Assembly (NCBI RefSeq): GCF_030499575.1
Contig: NZ_JASTLC010000001.1
Span: 3,434,001-3,498,000 of the forward strand
Direction: 5' to 3'
DNA from: Streptomyces sp. DG2A-72
Lineage (GTDB): Bacteria; Actinomycetota; Actinomycetes; Streptomycetales; Streptomycetaceae
DNA length: 64,000 bases
Positions 34,387 through 43,146 of the stretch are shown in pieces (position 1 is the stretch's first letter; every line of letters starts with the position of its first letter). The translations under genes and the position numbers were made by a program. The notes below the pieces were generated by a model. It did no database searches, was not told the origin of the DNA, and saw only the letters and a program-made list of their open reading frames with translations.

Positions 34387-34863
34387 TCACGTCACCGCCA
34401 CAGGTTCCGGCTCCCGTTGGGCTTCCGCGCCGACCCTGTCCCCGGGCGGCGTCTCCCAGCTGGGCTCCGACTGCGCGGGCGCCGCACCGGCCGCCCCCAT
34501 GTCCGGCTTGTTCGGGCGCCGGAAGACCGATGTACCCCGTGAGAGGTCGTGCCCGACCGCCACCGCGTCGATGTCGGCCGACGTCCAGCTCTGCCCCTCA
34601 CGCACGTCCGAACGCACCTTCAGCCTGCCCTGCACGATGACCGGGTCGCCCACCGACAGCGACGACGCCACATTCGTGGCCAGCTGCCGATTGGCCCACA
34701 CCGTGAAGAAGTTGGTGTGCCCGTCCGTCCAGGTGTTCTTCTCCCGGTCCAAGTAGCGCGCGGTCACCGCCAGCCGGAACCTCGCCGAACCGCCCGACGC
34801 CAGCTCCCGGTACACCGGCTGCGTCGCCACGTTTCCCACCGCGCAGACCATCGTCTCGTTCAT
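34387..34863 (-). CDS. ssbB: Single-stranded DNA-binding protein, second paralog (SsbB type)
   Basis: A 158-residue OB-fold protein: MVCAVGNVATQPVYREL, ARFRLAVTARYLDREKNTW, THFFTVWAN-like NFFTVWANRQLATNV and GDPVIVQGRLKVRSDVRE. The C-terminal tail ends in PEPVAVT and lacks the acidic DDDIPF-type tip of SsbA proteins, as known for Streptomyces SsbB, which is linked to sporulation chromosome segregation. ATG at 34863 follows GGGAGGGG; a GTG one codon earlier is less likely. Its position beside the dynamin-like pair supports the SsbB assignment. Confidence 0.85.
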   Translation of the reverse strand: MNETMVCAVGNVATQPVYRELASGGSARFRLAVTARYLDREKNTWTDGHTNFFTVWANRQLATNVASSLSVGDPVIVQGRLKVRSDVREGQSWTSADIDAVAVGHDLSRGTSVFRRPNKPDMGAAGAAPAQSEPSWETPPGDRVGAEAQREPEPVAVT

Positions 34864-35111
34864 CACAACCCCTCCCTCGCCCCGAGCGGTTCACCCTGGG
34901 CGGATACGCCGACGGGCCCGTCCCGTACGGCTGCGTCTGCCGCGACGACCCGGCACACCAGGTACGCCGCCGCCTCCGCGACCACCGCGTCCGCCGCGAT
35001 CGCCGCAGAGCCAGACTGCCTCCGCCGGGCCGAGCCCGCTGAGCGCTGTGGACCACCGCCCGCCTGTGGAAAACTCCGTCACCCGAACGGGCGCCCGAGC
35101 CTCCGCGCCCC

Positions 35112-37349
35112 TCACCTCACCACGGCCTCCGCCCCCAGCACCCTGCCGTACTGCTCCCGAACCTCCCGATATCGCAGCAGCTCCGCCGCCACCGGATCCA
35201 GCACGCGCGCCCGCCCGCATCCGGCGGCGGCCTCCCGCAATCGACGCTCCGCCTCCAGCCCGTACCGCCGTGCCGGTCCGCGCGCCGCGAGCTTGCAACT
35301 CCATTCGACGAGCGGACCGCCCACGATGCCCGCCACCATCAGAAGCACCGGCACGCCCAGGTTCGGCGCCATGACTTGAAAGATCTGCCCGGTCAGCCAG
35401 ATTCCGCCGACGACCTGAAGGATCGTCATGGCCGCCTGCGCCAGTACGGCCACCGGCCACCAGCCCGGCCGCGGCGGTCGCCCCGGAGGCAGCCCGGCCC
35501 GCGCGGCCAGCTCGTCCAGCGCCTCCGGCAGCCCCTGCGCCCCCCGTACGGCCGCCTCCCGCACCGCCTGCGCCCAGGGCGCGGGCAGCCCCGCCGAGGC
35601 GCGGTCGGACACCGCCCGCACGGCCTGCTCGACGCGCTGCCGGGCCGTGGCCTCCTCGTCGTTGTGCGTACGCAACGACAGCCGCCCGGTGGGCGGTTCG
35701 CGCCGTTCGTTGTACCACCGCCACAGCCGCAGCCAGGGCGTGCCGCACGCGCGACCCGCGTTGCGCAGCCACGCGCGTTCGGCGGCTTCACCGGCGGCGG
35801 TCGCGCCCACCGCGTCCGCGAGCCGCGCCGAGAACTCCTCCCGTGCGTCCTCACTGAGCCCGCTGCGCCGCCCCGTGGCGTACACGGGCCGCAGCCGCCA
35901 GGCCGCGGCGTCCACGTCGGCCGCGATCCGGCGCGCCGCTGCCCCGCGTTCCGCCACGAACTCACCGAGCGCCTCGCGCAGTTCTCCGACCCCATCCCCG
36001 GTGAGCGCGGACAGCGCGAGCACGGTCGCGCCCGGCTCGCCGTACTCCCCCAGGGCGATGCCGTCCTCGTCGAGCAGCCGCCGCAGGTCGTCGAGGACCT
36101 GGTCGGTGGCCTCCCCGGGCAGCCGGTCGATCTGGTTGAGGACCACGAACATGATCTCCGCGTGCCCCGCCATCGGCCGCAGATAGCGCTCATGCAGCAC
36201 GGCGTCGGCGTACTTCTCGGGATCGACCACCCAGATGACCGCGTCGACGAGCGCCAGGACCCGCTCCACCTGCTCGCGGTGCTGTACGGCGGCCGAGTCG
36301 TGGTCGGGCAGGTCGACCAGGACGAGCCCGCGCAGCTCGGCCTCCGTGTCCGGGTTCTGCACCGGGCGCCGCCGCAGCCGTCCCGGAATGCCGAGCCGGT
36401 CGATGAGGGACGAGGCGCCGTCGCTCCAGCTGCACGCGATGGGGGCGGCGGTGGTGGGCCGACGCACCCCGGTCTCCGAGATGTTCACTCCGGCGAGCAC
36501 GTTGAACAGCTGCGACTTTCCGCTGCCGGTGGCGCCCGCGATCGCCACGACGGTGTGCTGCCCGGAGAGCCTGCGCCGCGCCGCCGCCTCGTCGAGGACG
36601 CGCCCCGCCTCGGCCAGCGTCTTGCTGTCGAGCCGCGTACGGGACAGCCCCACCAGTTCGCGCAGCGCGTCCAGCCGCGACCGCAGCGGCCCGTCGTACG
36701 CCAGCGGCGCCACCGTCTGCGGTCCGGAACGCCTGCTCTCCACGACGGCGACCGGCTCCGCAGCAGCGGTCTCGTCGACCCGCCGCGCGATCAGCCCGTC
36801 ATCCCAGGGGCTGACGGATTCGGTACCGCCGGACTCCGCATGGCCGGACTCCGCATGGCCGGATTCGGTACGACCGAACTCCGTACGACCGGACTCACCA
36901 TGCCCGGACTCACCATGCCCGGAGTCAGCACGGCCGGCGTCCTGTCGACCACAGTCTTCTCGGCCGGCCTCCCCGCGCCCGGATTCATCCCGCCCGCCCT
37001 TCGTGGGCCCGGCAGCCTCGGTCTCCCCACGCCCGGACTCTCCGCGCCCGGCCTCCTCCGTACGCCCGAATCCGCCGCCGCCGTCCCCCACGCGCGCGTG
37101 CTCGTCGCGGTCACCTTCTGCTTCTGCATCAAAGAACCCGCTGCCCATGGACGCACTCTCCCCGTCAGAACCCTCCCCAAGGTTGCCGGACGCGCTCTCC
37201 CTGTTCGGCCTGTCCCCAGGGAGGCTGTTTCTGGAATCGTGCTCTTCAGGGAGCTCGACATCGACGCGCGCGTCCTCGGGGGCCACGCCCTCCGGGCGCT
37301 CGGCGTGCTCGGTGTGCTCGGTGTGGTCCCGGTCAGTGATGGCGGTCAC
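35112..37349 (-). CDS. dynB: Dynamin-like GTPase with membrane anchor (DynB-like)
   Basis: A 745-residue protein. The N-terminal 180 residues are low complexity, including degenerate pentapeptide units such as SGHGE and SGRTE. The GTPase domain has the P-loop GATGSGKSQLFN near 276, DLPDHDS as G3 and LNQIDRLPG as G4. Two membrane helices near 633-680 (AVLAQAAMTILQVVGGIWL and LLMVAGIVGGPLVEW) precede a helical tail. In Streptomyces venezuelae, DynA and DynB form a pair that stabilises FtsZ rings at sporulation septa, with DynB membrane-anchored; topology and pairing fit. GTG at 37349 has AAGGAGAGG upstream, three bases after the partner's stop. Confidence 0.7.
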   Translation of the reverse strand: MTAITDRDHTEHTEHAERPEGVAPEDARVDVELPEEHDSRNSLPGDRPNRESASGNLGEGSDGESASMGSGFFDAEAEGDRDEHARVGDGGGGFGRTEEAGRGESGRGETEAAGPTKGGRDESGRGEAGREDCGRQDAGRADSGHGESGHGESGRTEFGRTESGHAESGHAESGGTESVSPWDDGLIARRVDETAAAEPVAVVESRRSGPQTVAPLAYDGPLRSRLDALRELVGLSRTRLDSKTLAEAGRVLDEAAARRRLSGQHTVVAIAGATGSGKSQLFNVLAGVNISETGVRRPTTAAPIACSWSDGASSLIDRLGIPGRLRRRPVQNPDTEAELRGLVLVDLPDHDSAAVQHREQVERVLALVDAVIWVVDPEKYADAVLHERYLRPMAGHAEIMFVVLNQIDRLPGEATDQVLDDLRRLLDEDGIALGEYGEPGATVLALSALTGDGVGELREALGEFVAERGAAARRIAADVDAAAWRLRPVYATGRRSGLSEDAREEFSARLADAVGATAAGEAAERAWLRNAGRACGTPWLRLWRWYNERREPPTGRLSLRTHNDEEATARQRVEQAVRAVSDRASAGLPAPWAQAVREAAVRGAQGLPEALDELAARAGLPPGRPPRPGWWPVAVLAQAAMTILQVVGGIWLTGQIFQVMAPNLGVPVLLMVAGIVGGPLVEWSCKLAARGPARRYGLEAERRLREAAAGCGRARVLDPVAAELLRYREVREQYGRVLGAEAVVR
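36826..36990. repeat. 15-bp degenerate tandem repeat in dynB-like coding sequence
   Basis: The plus strand shows repeated GGCCGGACTCCGCAT-like units with 15-bp period, encoding on the minus strand a five-residue unit S-G-x-x-E (SGHGE, SGHAE, SGRTE, FGRTE). About ten units are recognisable; limits are approximate. Confidence 0.8.
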
Positions 37350-37352
37350 CGG

Positions 37353-38960
37353 TCACCTCTCCTTCTGCAGTACGGACAGCGCGGCGATGAGTTCGGCCTG
37401 AGGTTCGGGGTGTACGTCGAGTGCGTCGAGCGGGGCGAGACGGCGCTCGCGTTCGGCGTGCATGACCCGGTCCAGGTGATCGGCGAGCAGTCGTCCGCCC
37501 CGGTCGCGCAGCCGCAGCGCCCCGTGCGCGCCGATCCGCTCGGCGAGCGCCTCACCACCGGACCGCGCCCGGCGACCGCCGAGCAGGGTGGTGGCGGCGA
37601 GGGCGGCGACCACCTCGGCGTCGGGCGCGACGCTCCGGTCGAGGTCGCGCACCTCTTCCTCGGCGAACTCCTCGAGCTCCCGCCGCCACCGTCGTACGGC
37701 CATCCCGATCCGGTGCTCGGCGCTCTCCAGCGACGGATCGCGGTCGGTGAGCCCGGGGGCGCCGGAGGCGGGTTCGCGCCGCCAGGCGTCGTCGACGCGC
37801 TCGTCGGCGGCGGTGACGGCGCACAGCAGGAGAGCGGCAAGGCTCTCCACAAGGGCGTCAAGCAGTTCGCCCGCGGAGCAGTCGAGCGGGAAGGCACGCC
37901 ACCGCTTCAGGGCGTCGCCGGCCAGTACGGCGCCCGCCTGCAAGCGACCCCGCACGCGCGCGTACTCGCTGTCGTAGGCCGAGTCGACGGCGGCGGTGAG
38001 CCGCAGGGCGGCGGCGTACTGGGCGGCGGCGGCGCTGGCCAGCTCGGGCATCCGGGACCGGAGTGATTCCAGAAGGCCGTACGCCGTACGGGCCATCGAG
38101 TGCTGTCGGGCGGCCGGCTCCTGCGCCTGCTGGACGAGCCAGGTCCGCAGCGGCGCCACAGCGGTGGCCGGCAGCAGCCCGCCGCCCCAGGCCGACTCGG
38201 GCAGCTCGGGCACCGTGAACCGGGGTACGTCGCCGAGTCCGGCCTTGGTCAGCAGCGCCGCGTATTGCCGGGACACCTCGGACACGACCTGGTGGGGCAC
38301 CCGGTCCAGGACGGTGACCAGGGTGACGTCGTACTCCTTGGCGGTGCGCAGCAGGTGCCAGGGCACCGCGTCGGCGTACCGGGCCGCCGTGGTGACCATG
38401 AGCCAGATGTCGGCGGCGCAGATCAGCTCCGCGGCGAGGACCCGGTTGTCGGCCACCAGGGAGTCGACGTCGGGCGCGTCGAGGAGGGCGAGCCCGCGCG
38501 GCAGGGTGTCGGCGGTCTCGATCCGCAGCACGCGCGCGGGGTTCTCGCCCGGCAGCAGTAGCTCGTCGCCGGCGTCCTGATGGGGCATCCACACGCGCGT
38601 GAGTTCGGGCAGCACCCGCATGCCGCTGAACCAATGATGGTCTTCCGGGTTGCACACCAGCACCGGAGTCCGCGTCGTCGGGCGCAGCACCCCCGCCTCG
38701 CTGACCCGCCGTCCCACAAGGGAGTTGACCAGCGTCGACTTCCCGGCCCCGGTGGATCCCCCCACCACGGCGAGCAGCGGCGCTTCAGGCTCTCTCAGCC
38801 GGGGCACCAGGTAATCGTCGAGCTGAGCGAGAAGTTCGTCGCGGTTGGCACGCGCGCGTGGCGCCCCCGCCAGGGGCAGCGGGAAGCGTGCGGCGGCGAC
38901 ACGGTCGCGCAGGGCAGAGAGTGCATCGAGCAGCTGAGGCCGTACGTCCAAGGTCACCAC
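37353..38960 (-). CDS. dynA: Dynamin-like GTPase (DynA-like)
   Basis: A 535-residue GTPase without membrane helices. Seen: [19 protein letters not shown] (P-loop near 73), the G2 Thr region [13 protein letters not shown] [20 protein letters not shown] as G3 and [10 protein letters not shown] near the G4 position. A long helical C-terminal half follows, with several Arg/Glu-rich helices. It would pair with the membrane-bound partner encoded three bases downstream. The start is uncertain: the GTG-GTG pair at 38960-38955 was chosen because the frame upstream loses Streptomyces codon bias and becomes AT-richer, including a possible -10 TAAAAT. Confidence 0.7.
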   Translation of the reverse strand: MVTLDVRPQLLDALSALRDRVAAARFPLPLAGAPRARANRDELLAQLDDYLVPRLREPEAPLLAVVGGSTGAGKSTLVNSLVGRRVSEAGVLRPTTRTPVLVCNPEDHHWFSGMRVLPELTRVWMPHQDAGDELLLPGENPARVLRIETADTLPRGLALLDAPDVDSLVADNRVLAAELICAADIWLMVTTAARYADAVPWHLLRTAKEYDVTLVTVLDRVPHQVVSEVSRQYAALLTKAGLGDVPRFTVPELPESAWGGGLLPATAVAPLRTWLVQQAQEPAARQHSMARTAYGLLESLRSRMPELASAAAAQYAAALRLTAAVDSAYDSEYARVRGRLQAGAVLAGDALKRWRAFPLDCSAGELLDALVESLAALLLCAVTAADERVDDAWRREPASGAPGLTDRDPSLESAEHRIGMAVRRWRRELEEFAEEEVRDLDRSVAPDAEVVAALAATTLLGGRRARSGGEALAERIGAHGALRLRDRGGRLLADHLDRVMHAERERRLAPLDALDVHPEPQAELIAALSVLQKER

Positions 38961-39191
38961 ATGCGAAGAATGCCCAATTTTAGGGGATATTTGAAGCATA
39001 TGAGCATGTCTGCGCGCCGACAGGACACAAGGGATGGAAGGGACGAGTGGGGCGAGGGCAAAGCCCAGGCATAACGAGTGCACAACACCCGAGGTGCGAG
39101 ACGCCAAAAGCGATGCACGATTCGTACCTGCCTGCGATTATCAGGACCGCTTCACCGAACCTCCACATCGAGCCACGGAGGCGAAGCAACA

Positions 39192-39224
39192 GGGACAAGG
39201 ATCGGGGAGCCCTATCCTTGTCCC
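39192..39224. repeat. Perfect 11-bp inverted repeat upstream of tRNA-Arg
   Basis: GGGACAAGGAT (39192-39202) pairs with ATCCTTGTCCC (39214-39224) across an 11-base spacer. It is 54 bp before the tRNA and far from any convergent gene end. It may be an old terminator or a protein-binding site. Confidence 0.6.
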
Positions 39225-39278
39225 CGGCAATGTCACGGATCAGCCCCCGCCCGGGCACCACGACACAAGCCACCACCG

Positions 39279-39351
39279 GCCCCCGTAGCTCAGTGGATAG
39301 AGCAGGCGCCTTCTAAGCGCTTGGCCGCAGGTTCGAGTCCTGCCGGGGGCG
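39279..39351 (+). tRNA. tRNA-Arg (anticodon UCU)
   Basis: A 73-nt cloverleaf. Acceptor GCCCCCG (39279-39285) pairs with CGGGGGC (39344-39350), with discriminator G39351. The D arm is GCTC...GAGC. The anticodon stem GGCGC/GCGCT has loop CTTCTAA, placing TCT at 39312-39314. The T arm contains GGTTCGAGTCC. CCA is not encoded. It reads AGA codons, rare in this genome. The defence island begins just downstream, so its 3' end is a candidate integration site. Confidence 0.97.
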
Positions 39352-39382
39352 CTCATTTTTGCAGGTCAGAGCCGCTTTCCAG

Positions 39383-39414
39383 CCCTTCACGAGATCAGCC
39401 GTGGAGGGTTTTTT
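39383..39414 (+). terminator. Intrinsic terminator after tRNA-Arg
   Basis: CCCTTCACG (39383-39391) pairs with CGTGGAGGG (39400-39408), one T-G wobble, followed by six T (39409-39414). A true U-tract terminator, uncommon in Streptomyces, 31 bp after the tRNA. Confidence 0.85.
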
Positions 39415-39993
39415 CGTTACCGAGGATTCCGTTTTGCCCTGATTCATACCCTCGAATCAGGCTCCCCGTCCCACATACATCCCCCGGTTCGGGAGTCACT
39501 CCACGGCCAGTCACCGTCTGCAGACTAGTAATGCCTGGTCAGAGCCAATCTGACGACCCCTTGGGAAAACATCGAGCAGGCGTCAAAGCGGCGCCTGCCC
39601 TGTTCTTGTTTGCTGGCTCGATCTACTCGACGCCTGTCCTCACACCACCGCACACACGTAGATTCAGCCCCGACGCGAGCCGCCCGATGGGGTGCGGCTG
39701 GAGGGCTCCGCGGCGGAGGCCGTGGTCAGAGCTTGGACGGTCCGCAGGGCCGACACGGAGAGCGCGAAGCGCAAGAGTTCGCTGAGGGCGTGGTGCTCGC
39801 CGACTGAGTGGAAGCCAGCTGTCTTAGCGGCCGCGCGTCGATCACCGAGGCGTAGGACTTCCTCGCGCGCCTATCAGGGTGAGGACGTCTGACAGCGTGG
39901 ACACTTGGCACCAGCGTGGACGCTTCATCACCATGGAGACCCACACGCAGAACCGCGTCGTCCCACGGCTCAGCGCGTCGCCGCAGAAGAGCT
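39415..39993. other. Intergenic/remnant region between tRNA-Arg and the defence island
   Basis: No intact gene. It contains an 8-bp perfect hairpin CCTGATTC/GAATCAGG (39438-39461) and a second hairpin GCAGGCG/CGCCTGC (39576-39598) before a T-rich stretch. GGTCAGAGCC occurs near 39539 and also right after the tRNA at 39364. Around 39700-39830 the minus strand has codon bias like a gene (HHALSELLRFALSVSALRTV), perhaps a worn coding remnant that I cannot identify. Looks like the scar zone at an island edge. Confidence 0.5.
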
Positions 39994-42900
39994 TTACCCA
40001 TCCTCTTCTTCCATTTCCGTCTCGGGTTCCGTGGTCAACCCTGCAGCGTCCATCAGGTCCGGGTCCAGGTCGTCCCCCGTCGTACTCCGCCGCCGCTCGT
40101 CAGAGGGCTCCGCCGTCTCCCCTCCTGGAGTCCCATCACTCTCCGCGAGCATCGGAAGGACGTACGCCTGGGCCAGTCCCGCCAGGTGAAGAGGGAGCGG
40201 CAGGGACAGCGCCGCAGCGTAGTCCGGCGCCTGACGCAGCTGGTGTACGGCGAGGGCCAGAGCCTCGGCCTCGTCCGGCTTGCCCAATGCGGGGACGGCC
40301 GGGTCGTCGTCCGCGTGGCAGCCGAGAACCGCGATCTCGACCAAGGTCGGGTTCCAGGCGGGGGTGCCCGCCTGTGAGGTGAGGTTGCCCGCGGCATTAA
40401 CTCGGGTGGCCAGGCGGTCGAGGGCGGGCGACACCGCATGGGTACCGGGGCGTTCCGTGGTGCTGTAGAAGATCCGGTCACCTGAGGGGGCGCCGCCCGA
40501 CGACGGGCTGGTCTGGGCCCAGAAGCCAGCCGGCTGTCCGTGCGGCTTACCGGGTTCCGCCAGACCCCACCACTGCGCGGTCTCCCGTCCGCCACACCCA
40601 CGGACGCGTACAAGGCGCAGCTCATCGTCGAGCCGGCCCGCGGGAGCGTGGCCCGCCTGGATCAGATCCCGCTCGATCCGACCATCCTGCAGCCACGGCC
40701 AGTGCAGCCTGCTGTTCTGCGCGTGGGTGATCAGCGCGGTGGGCTGACCGCGCAGCGAGTGCAGTACACGCTGGAGGAATGCCGCGGTCTCCTTGCGCTG
40801 CTGGGCGAGGTTGGTACGCCACTGCTTGCCGGTCACACGGGAGCTCCCGGGGTACGGGTCGCCGGTCTGTGGGTCAGGCTCGGCGCATGCCTCGGGGTCG
40901 ATCTCGGCTTGCTTCACCAGACCTAGGAGGAAGCGCGGGTACGGCACCCACTTCCCCTCGGCATCGTCCCATCCGCGCACGGCCGCCAGGCCGGCCGCGT
41001 CCGGCAAAGGGGTGGTCAGGACGGCCACGGGCAGGTGCTTGGGCAGCCGGGTCGGGCCGTCCTTGCGGCGCTTCACCATCCACACGGCGGCGTACTGAAG
41101 TCCGTCGGGCAAGTCGTTGCCGAGTGTGTGCTGCGGCAGTACGCGGACGCCGAGCTGGCGCAGTCCGTCGAGCCAGGAGCTGTGGGTGCGATGGCCGAGG
41201 CTGTCCGCGTTGTCGATCTGCCGGTCGGTGGACGGGGTCACGACGAACTGGGTCAGTACCCCCGCGTCGGCACACCCCAGACGGACGGCGAACTTGGGGT
41301 CGGTCGTCAACGGGCGGAAGGTGCTGCGGTGGGCGATCTCCACCAGGGCCAGCTCAGGGTGGTTGGGGTCCGCACCGTCCGCGCTCAGCCATGAGTGCAG
41401 GGCGCGGCGGCGCTCACCGATGGCCGTCGCGATGGCCGCGCCCTTGGCTTTGACGACCGAGTCGGGCACCAGCCGGTCTCCGAGTCCGTCGGCCAGCGGC
41501 AGGCACCGCAGCCGTAGGGTGAGTTCCTCCGTCCGCCATTCCAGAACGACCGGTGCTCCGGGCCTGGCCTCGTCGAAGTCCCGATCCGTGATCGCGGCGG
41601 CGGAAGCGCCGCCGTCACCGTCCAGCCCCAGGGCGTGTGCGAACTGGGCCACTGCTTCCTTCCGCACCTCCGGTGACTGCCACAGCAACCGGACCTCCAC
41701 CAGCGGCAGACCACCGCGATGCGGGTGCCGGCTGGCGATCCGCGCCTGCGCCGCCAGATTCGCCCTGCGCGCCTGGGTTTCACGCAGCAGCTCGGTCTTC
41801 TTGACTTCGTCGGTCCTCGGTTTGGGTCGCCGGTTGTCCGGTGCGCCGATGCCCTTGCCTCGCCCCCGCTTCAGATCGGGTACCCGTACCACCGTCTCCG
41901 GAAGGGCCTGTTCAACCCACTCGGTCAGCTGGGCTCGCTGGTTGGGCATGAAGCCGGTACCGATCTCGTGCTTCCCCATCCTGGTGCTGTGCACGACGGC
42001 GGCGCGGACTCCGCGGCCCTCGCCGATCCAGGAACCGGGTTCGGCGAGGAGTTGTTCGGGGTCGGGGAAGTTACCGGCGAGGCTGAGCCCACGCAGGATG
42101 CCGGCGGTGTCGTTCTCCGACCAGGCGAAGGTGTCGGCCGCCCGGTCCCGGCGCAGCCGGGCGAGTGCGTAGCGCTCGGTGGCCGGTGCTCCGGGCAGCC
42201 AGGGGATGGTGGGTCGCAAGTAGACCGTGGTGGCCTCCCGGTAGGACAGGTTGAGGCGTTTGGTGGCGACCCGCGGATGCGTCGCCCATCGCCGTACGCC
42301 CCAGTGCAGATGGAGGCGCGGCCTGGCGTCGAACGGTGTGGTGTGCAGGGAGATGTTGAGTACGACGGAGAACCACCACTCCTTGCGCTTGACGGTTCGG
42401 CACAGAGGCTGCGACATGAGTTCGGCGCCCTGGTCGCGGGGTCCGCGAGGCACAGCGCGAAAGCGTAGCTCGCCGCCTTCGAAGGGGTAGGGGTCGAGGG
42501 ACAGGACGCGGCGGGCCAACGCGTCGGTGGCGAGCTGGAACTGCCGGGGGTCGGGGGCTGCGGTACCGCCGTCTGTGACGGGGGCGGTGAGCAGTTCGAC
42601 GCCGGGGACCGGTTGCCACTCGGGCAGGTTCCGCTTGAGGCCGGCGCTGGTCGCGAGCAGCAGCGAACGGAACCCGGGATCCTGCCCCGCGCCCCTGGGG
42701 CCGAGCGTGCGCAGCCAGGCGTCCAGGAGCTGCCGCATGGAAGGGCCCGGGAGCGGATCGGTCGCCGAGGCAGGGACGTACATCCAGAAGTCCTCGTCGA
42801 TCCGATGGCTCTGCTCCGCCCCCGCCTCGACGGGGGTACGAGGGCGGGGGCGCACGATCACGTCGGGGGCGAGGGTCTGGAGTACGCCGTCGAGCCGGCG

Positions 42901-43065
42901 AGTGGGCAGGGTCAGCTGCCGTTTCTCCTCGTCGCGCCCGTGGTTGTGCAGTGCGAGAAGTTCCGCGTGCCAGTGTTCGGGAAAGGCGAGTGCGCGGAAG
43001 TCCTCGGTCCAGGACTCGCTGCCCTCGGCAAGGTGGTACGCGGATCGGCGGATGTTCTGGTACAT
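39994..43065 (-). CDS. pPIWI-RE protein (prokaryotic Argonaute-related, RNaseH-fold)
   Basis: A 1023-residue protein matching the pPIWI-RE family, a PIWI lineage whose active site is marked by conserved Arg and Glu. The N-terminal region (to about 430) contains KEWWFSVVLNISLHTTPFDA, characteristic of the family X module. A MID-like part follows, then the RNaseH/PIWI domain with ALITHAQNSRLHWPWLQDGR near 780-800. NPTLVEIAVLGC and LSLPLPLHLAGLAQAYVLP lie towards the end, before an acidic tail. Comparative work proposes that it recognises nucleic acid from invaders, perhaps R-loops, with helicase and nuclease partners, all of which are upstream here. Last gene of the operon; ATG at 43065 with GGGAGAA. 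Confidence 0.85.
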   Translation of the reverse strand: MYQNIRRSAYHLAEGSESWTEDFRALAFPEHWHAELLALHNHGRDEEKRQLTLPTRRLDGVLQTLAPDVIVRPRPRTPVEAGAEQSHRIDEDFWMYVPASATDPLPGPSMRQLLDAWLRTLGPRGAGQDPGFRSLLLATSAGLKRNLPEWQPVPGVELLTAPVTDGGTAAPDPRQFQLATDALARRVLSLDPYPFEGGELRFRAVPRGPRDQGAELMSQPLCRTVKRKEWWFSVVLNISLHTTPFDARPRLHLHWGVRRWATHPRVATKRLNLSYREATTVYLRPTIPWLPGAPATERYALARLRRDRAADTFAWSENDTAGILRGLSLAGNFPDPEQLLAEPGSWIGEGRGVRAAVVHSTRMGKHEIGTGFMPNQRAQLTEWVEQALPETVVRVPDLKRGRGKGIGAPDNRRPKPRTDEVKKTELLRETQARRANLAAQARIASRHPHRGGLPLVEVRLLWQSPEVRKEAVAQFAHALGLDGDGGASAAAITDRDFDEARPGAPVVLEWRTEELTLRLRCLPLADGLGDRLVPDSVVKAKGAAIATAIGERRRALHSWLSADGADPNHPELALVEIAHRSTFRPLTTDPKFAVRLGCADAGVLTQFVVTPSTDRQIDNADSLGHRTHSSWLDGLRQLGVRVLPQHTLGNDLPDGLQYAAVWMVKRRKDGPTRLPKHLPVAVLTTPLPDAAGLAAVRGWDDAEGKWVPYPRFLLGLVKQAEIDPEACAEPDPQTGDPYPGSSRVTGKQWRTNLAQQRKETAAFLQRVLHSLRGQPTALITHAQNSRLHWPWLQDGRIERDLIQAGHAPAGRLDDELRLVRVRGCGGRETAQWWGLAEPGKPHGQPAGFWAQTSPSSGGAPSGDRIFYSTTERPGTHAVSPALDRLATRVNAAGNLTSQAGTPAWNPTLVEIAVLGCHADDDPAVPALGKPDEAEALALAVHQLRQAPDYAAALSLPLPLHLAGLAQAYVLPMLAESDGTPGGETAEPSDERRRSTTGDDLDPDLMDAAGLTTEPETEMEEEDG

Positions 43066-43146
43066 GTCCGTTCTCCCTGCGATGTCGTACGTGGTCGGTC
43101 GCGTGCCGCGTCTTCCACGGCCTTGGAGGTGGCGGGTCTCGGTGTG

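Noticed and set aside
35045-35075. TGTGGACC and TGTGGAAAA as DnaA boxes of an origin
   Set aside because: Only two imperfect matches, no cluster, no dnaA/dnaN context.
34891-35772. Gly/Ala-rich minus-strand frame and upstream 34867-35111 gap as a coding gene
   Set aside because: The frame overlaps the dynB-like end in another phase and is pure low complexity; the gap shows no start with ribosome site.
39034-39288. 84-codon plus-strand ORF running into the tRNA
   Set aside because: Overlaps the tRNA and an inverted repeat, no ribosome site, atypical composition.
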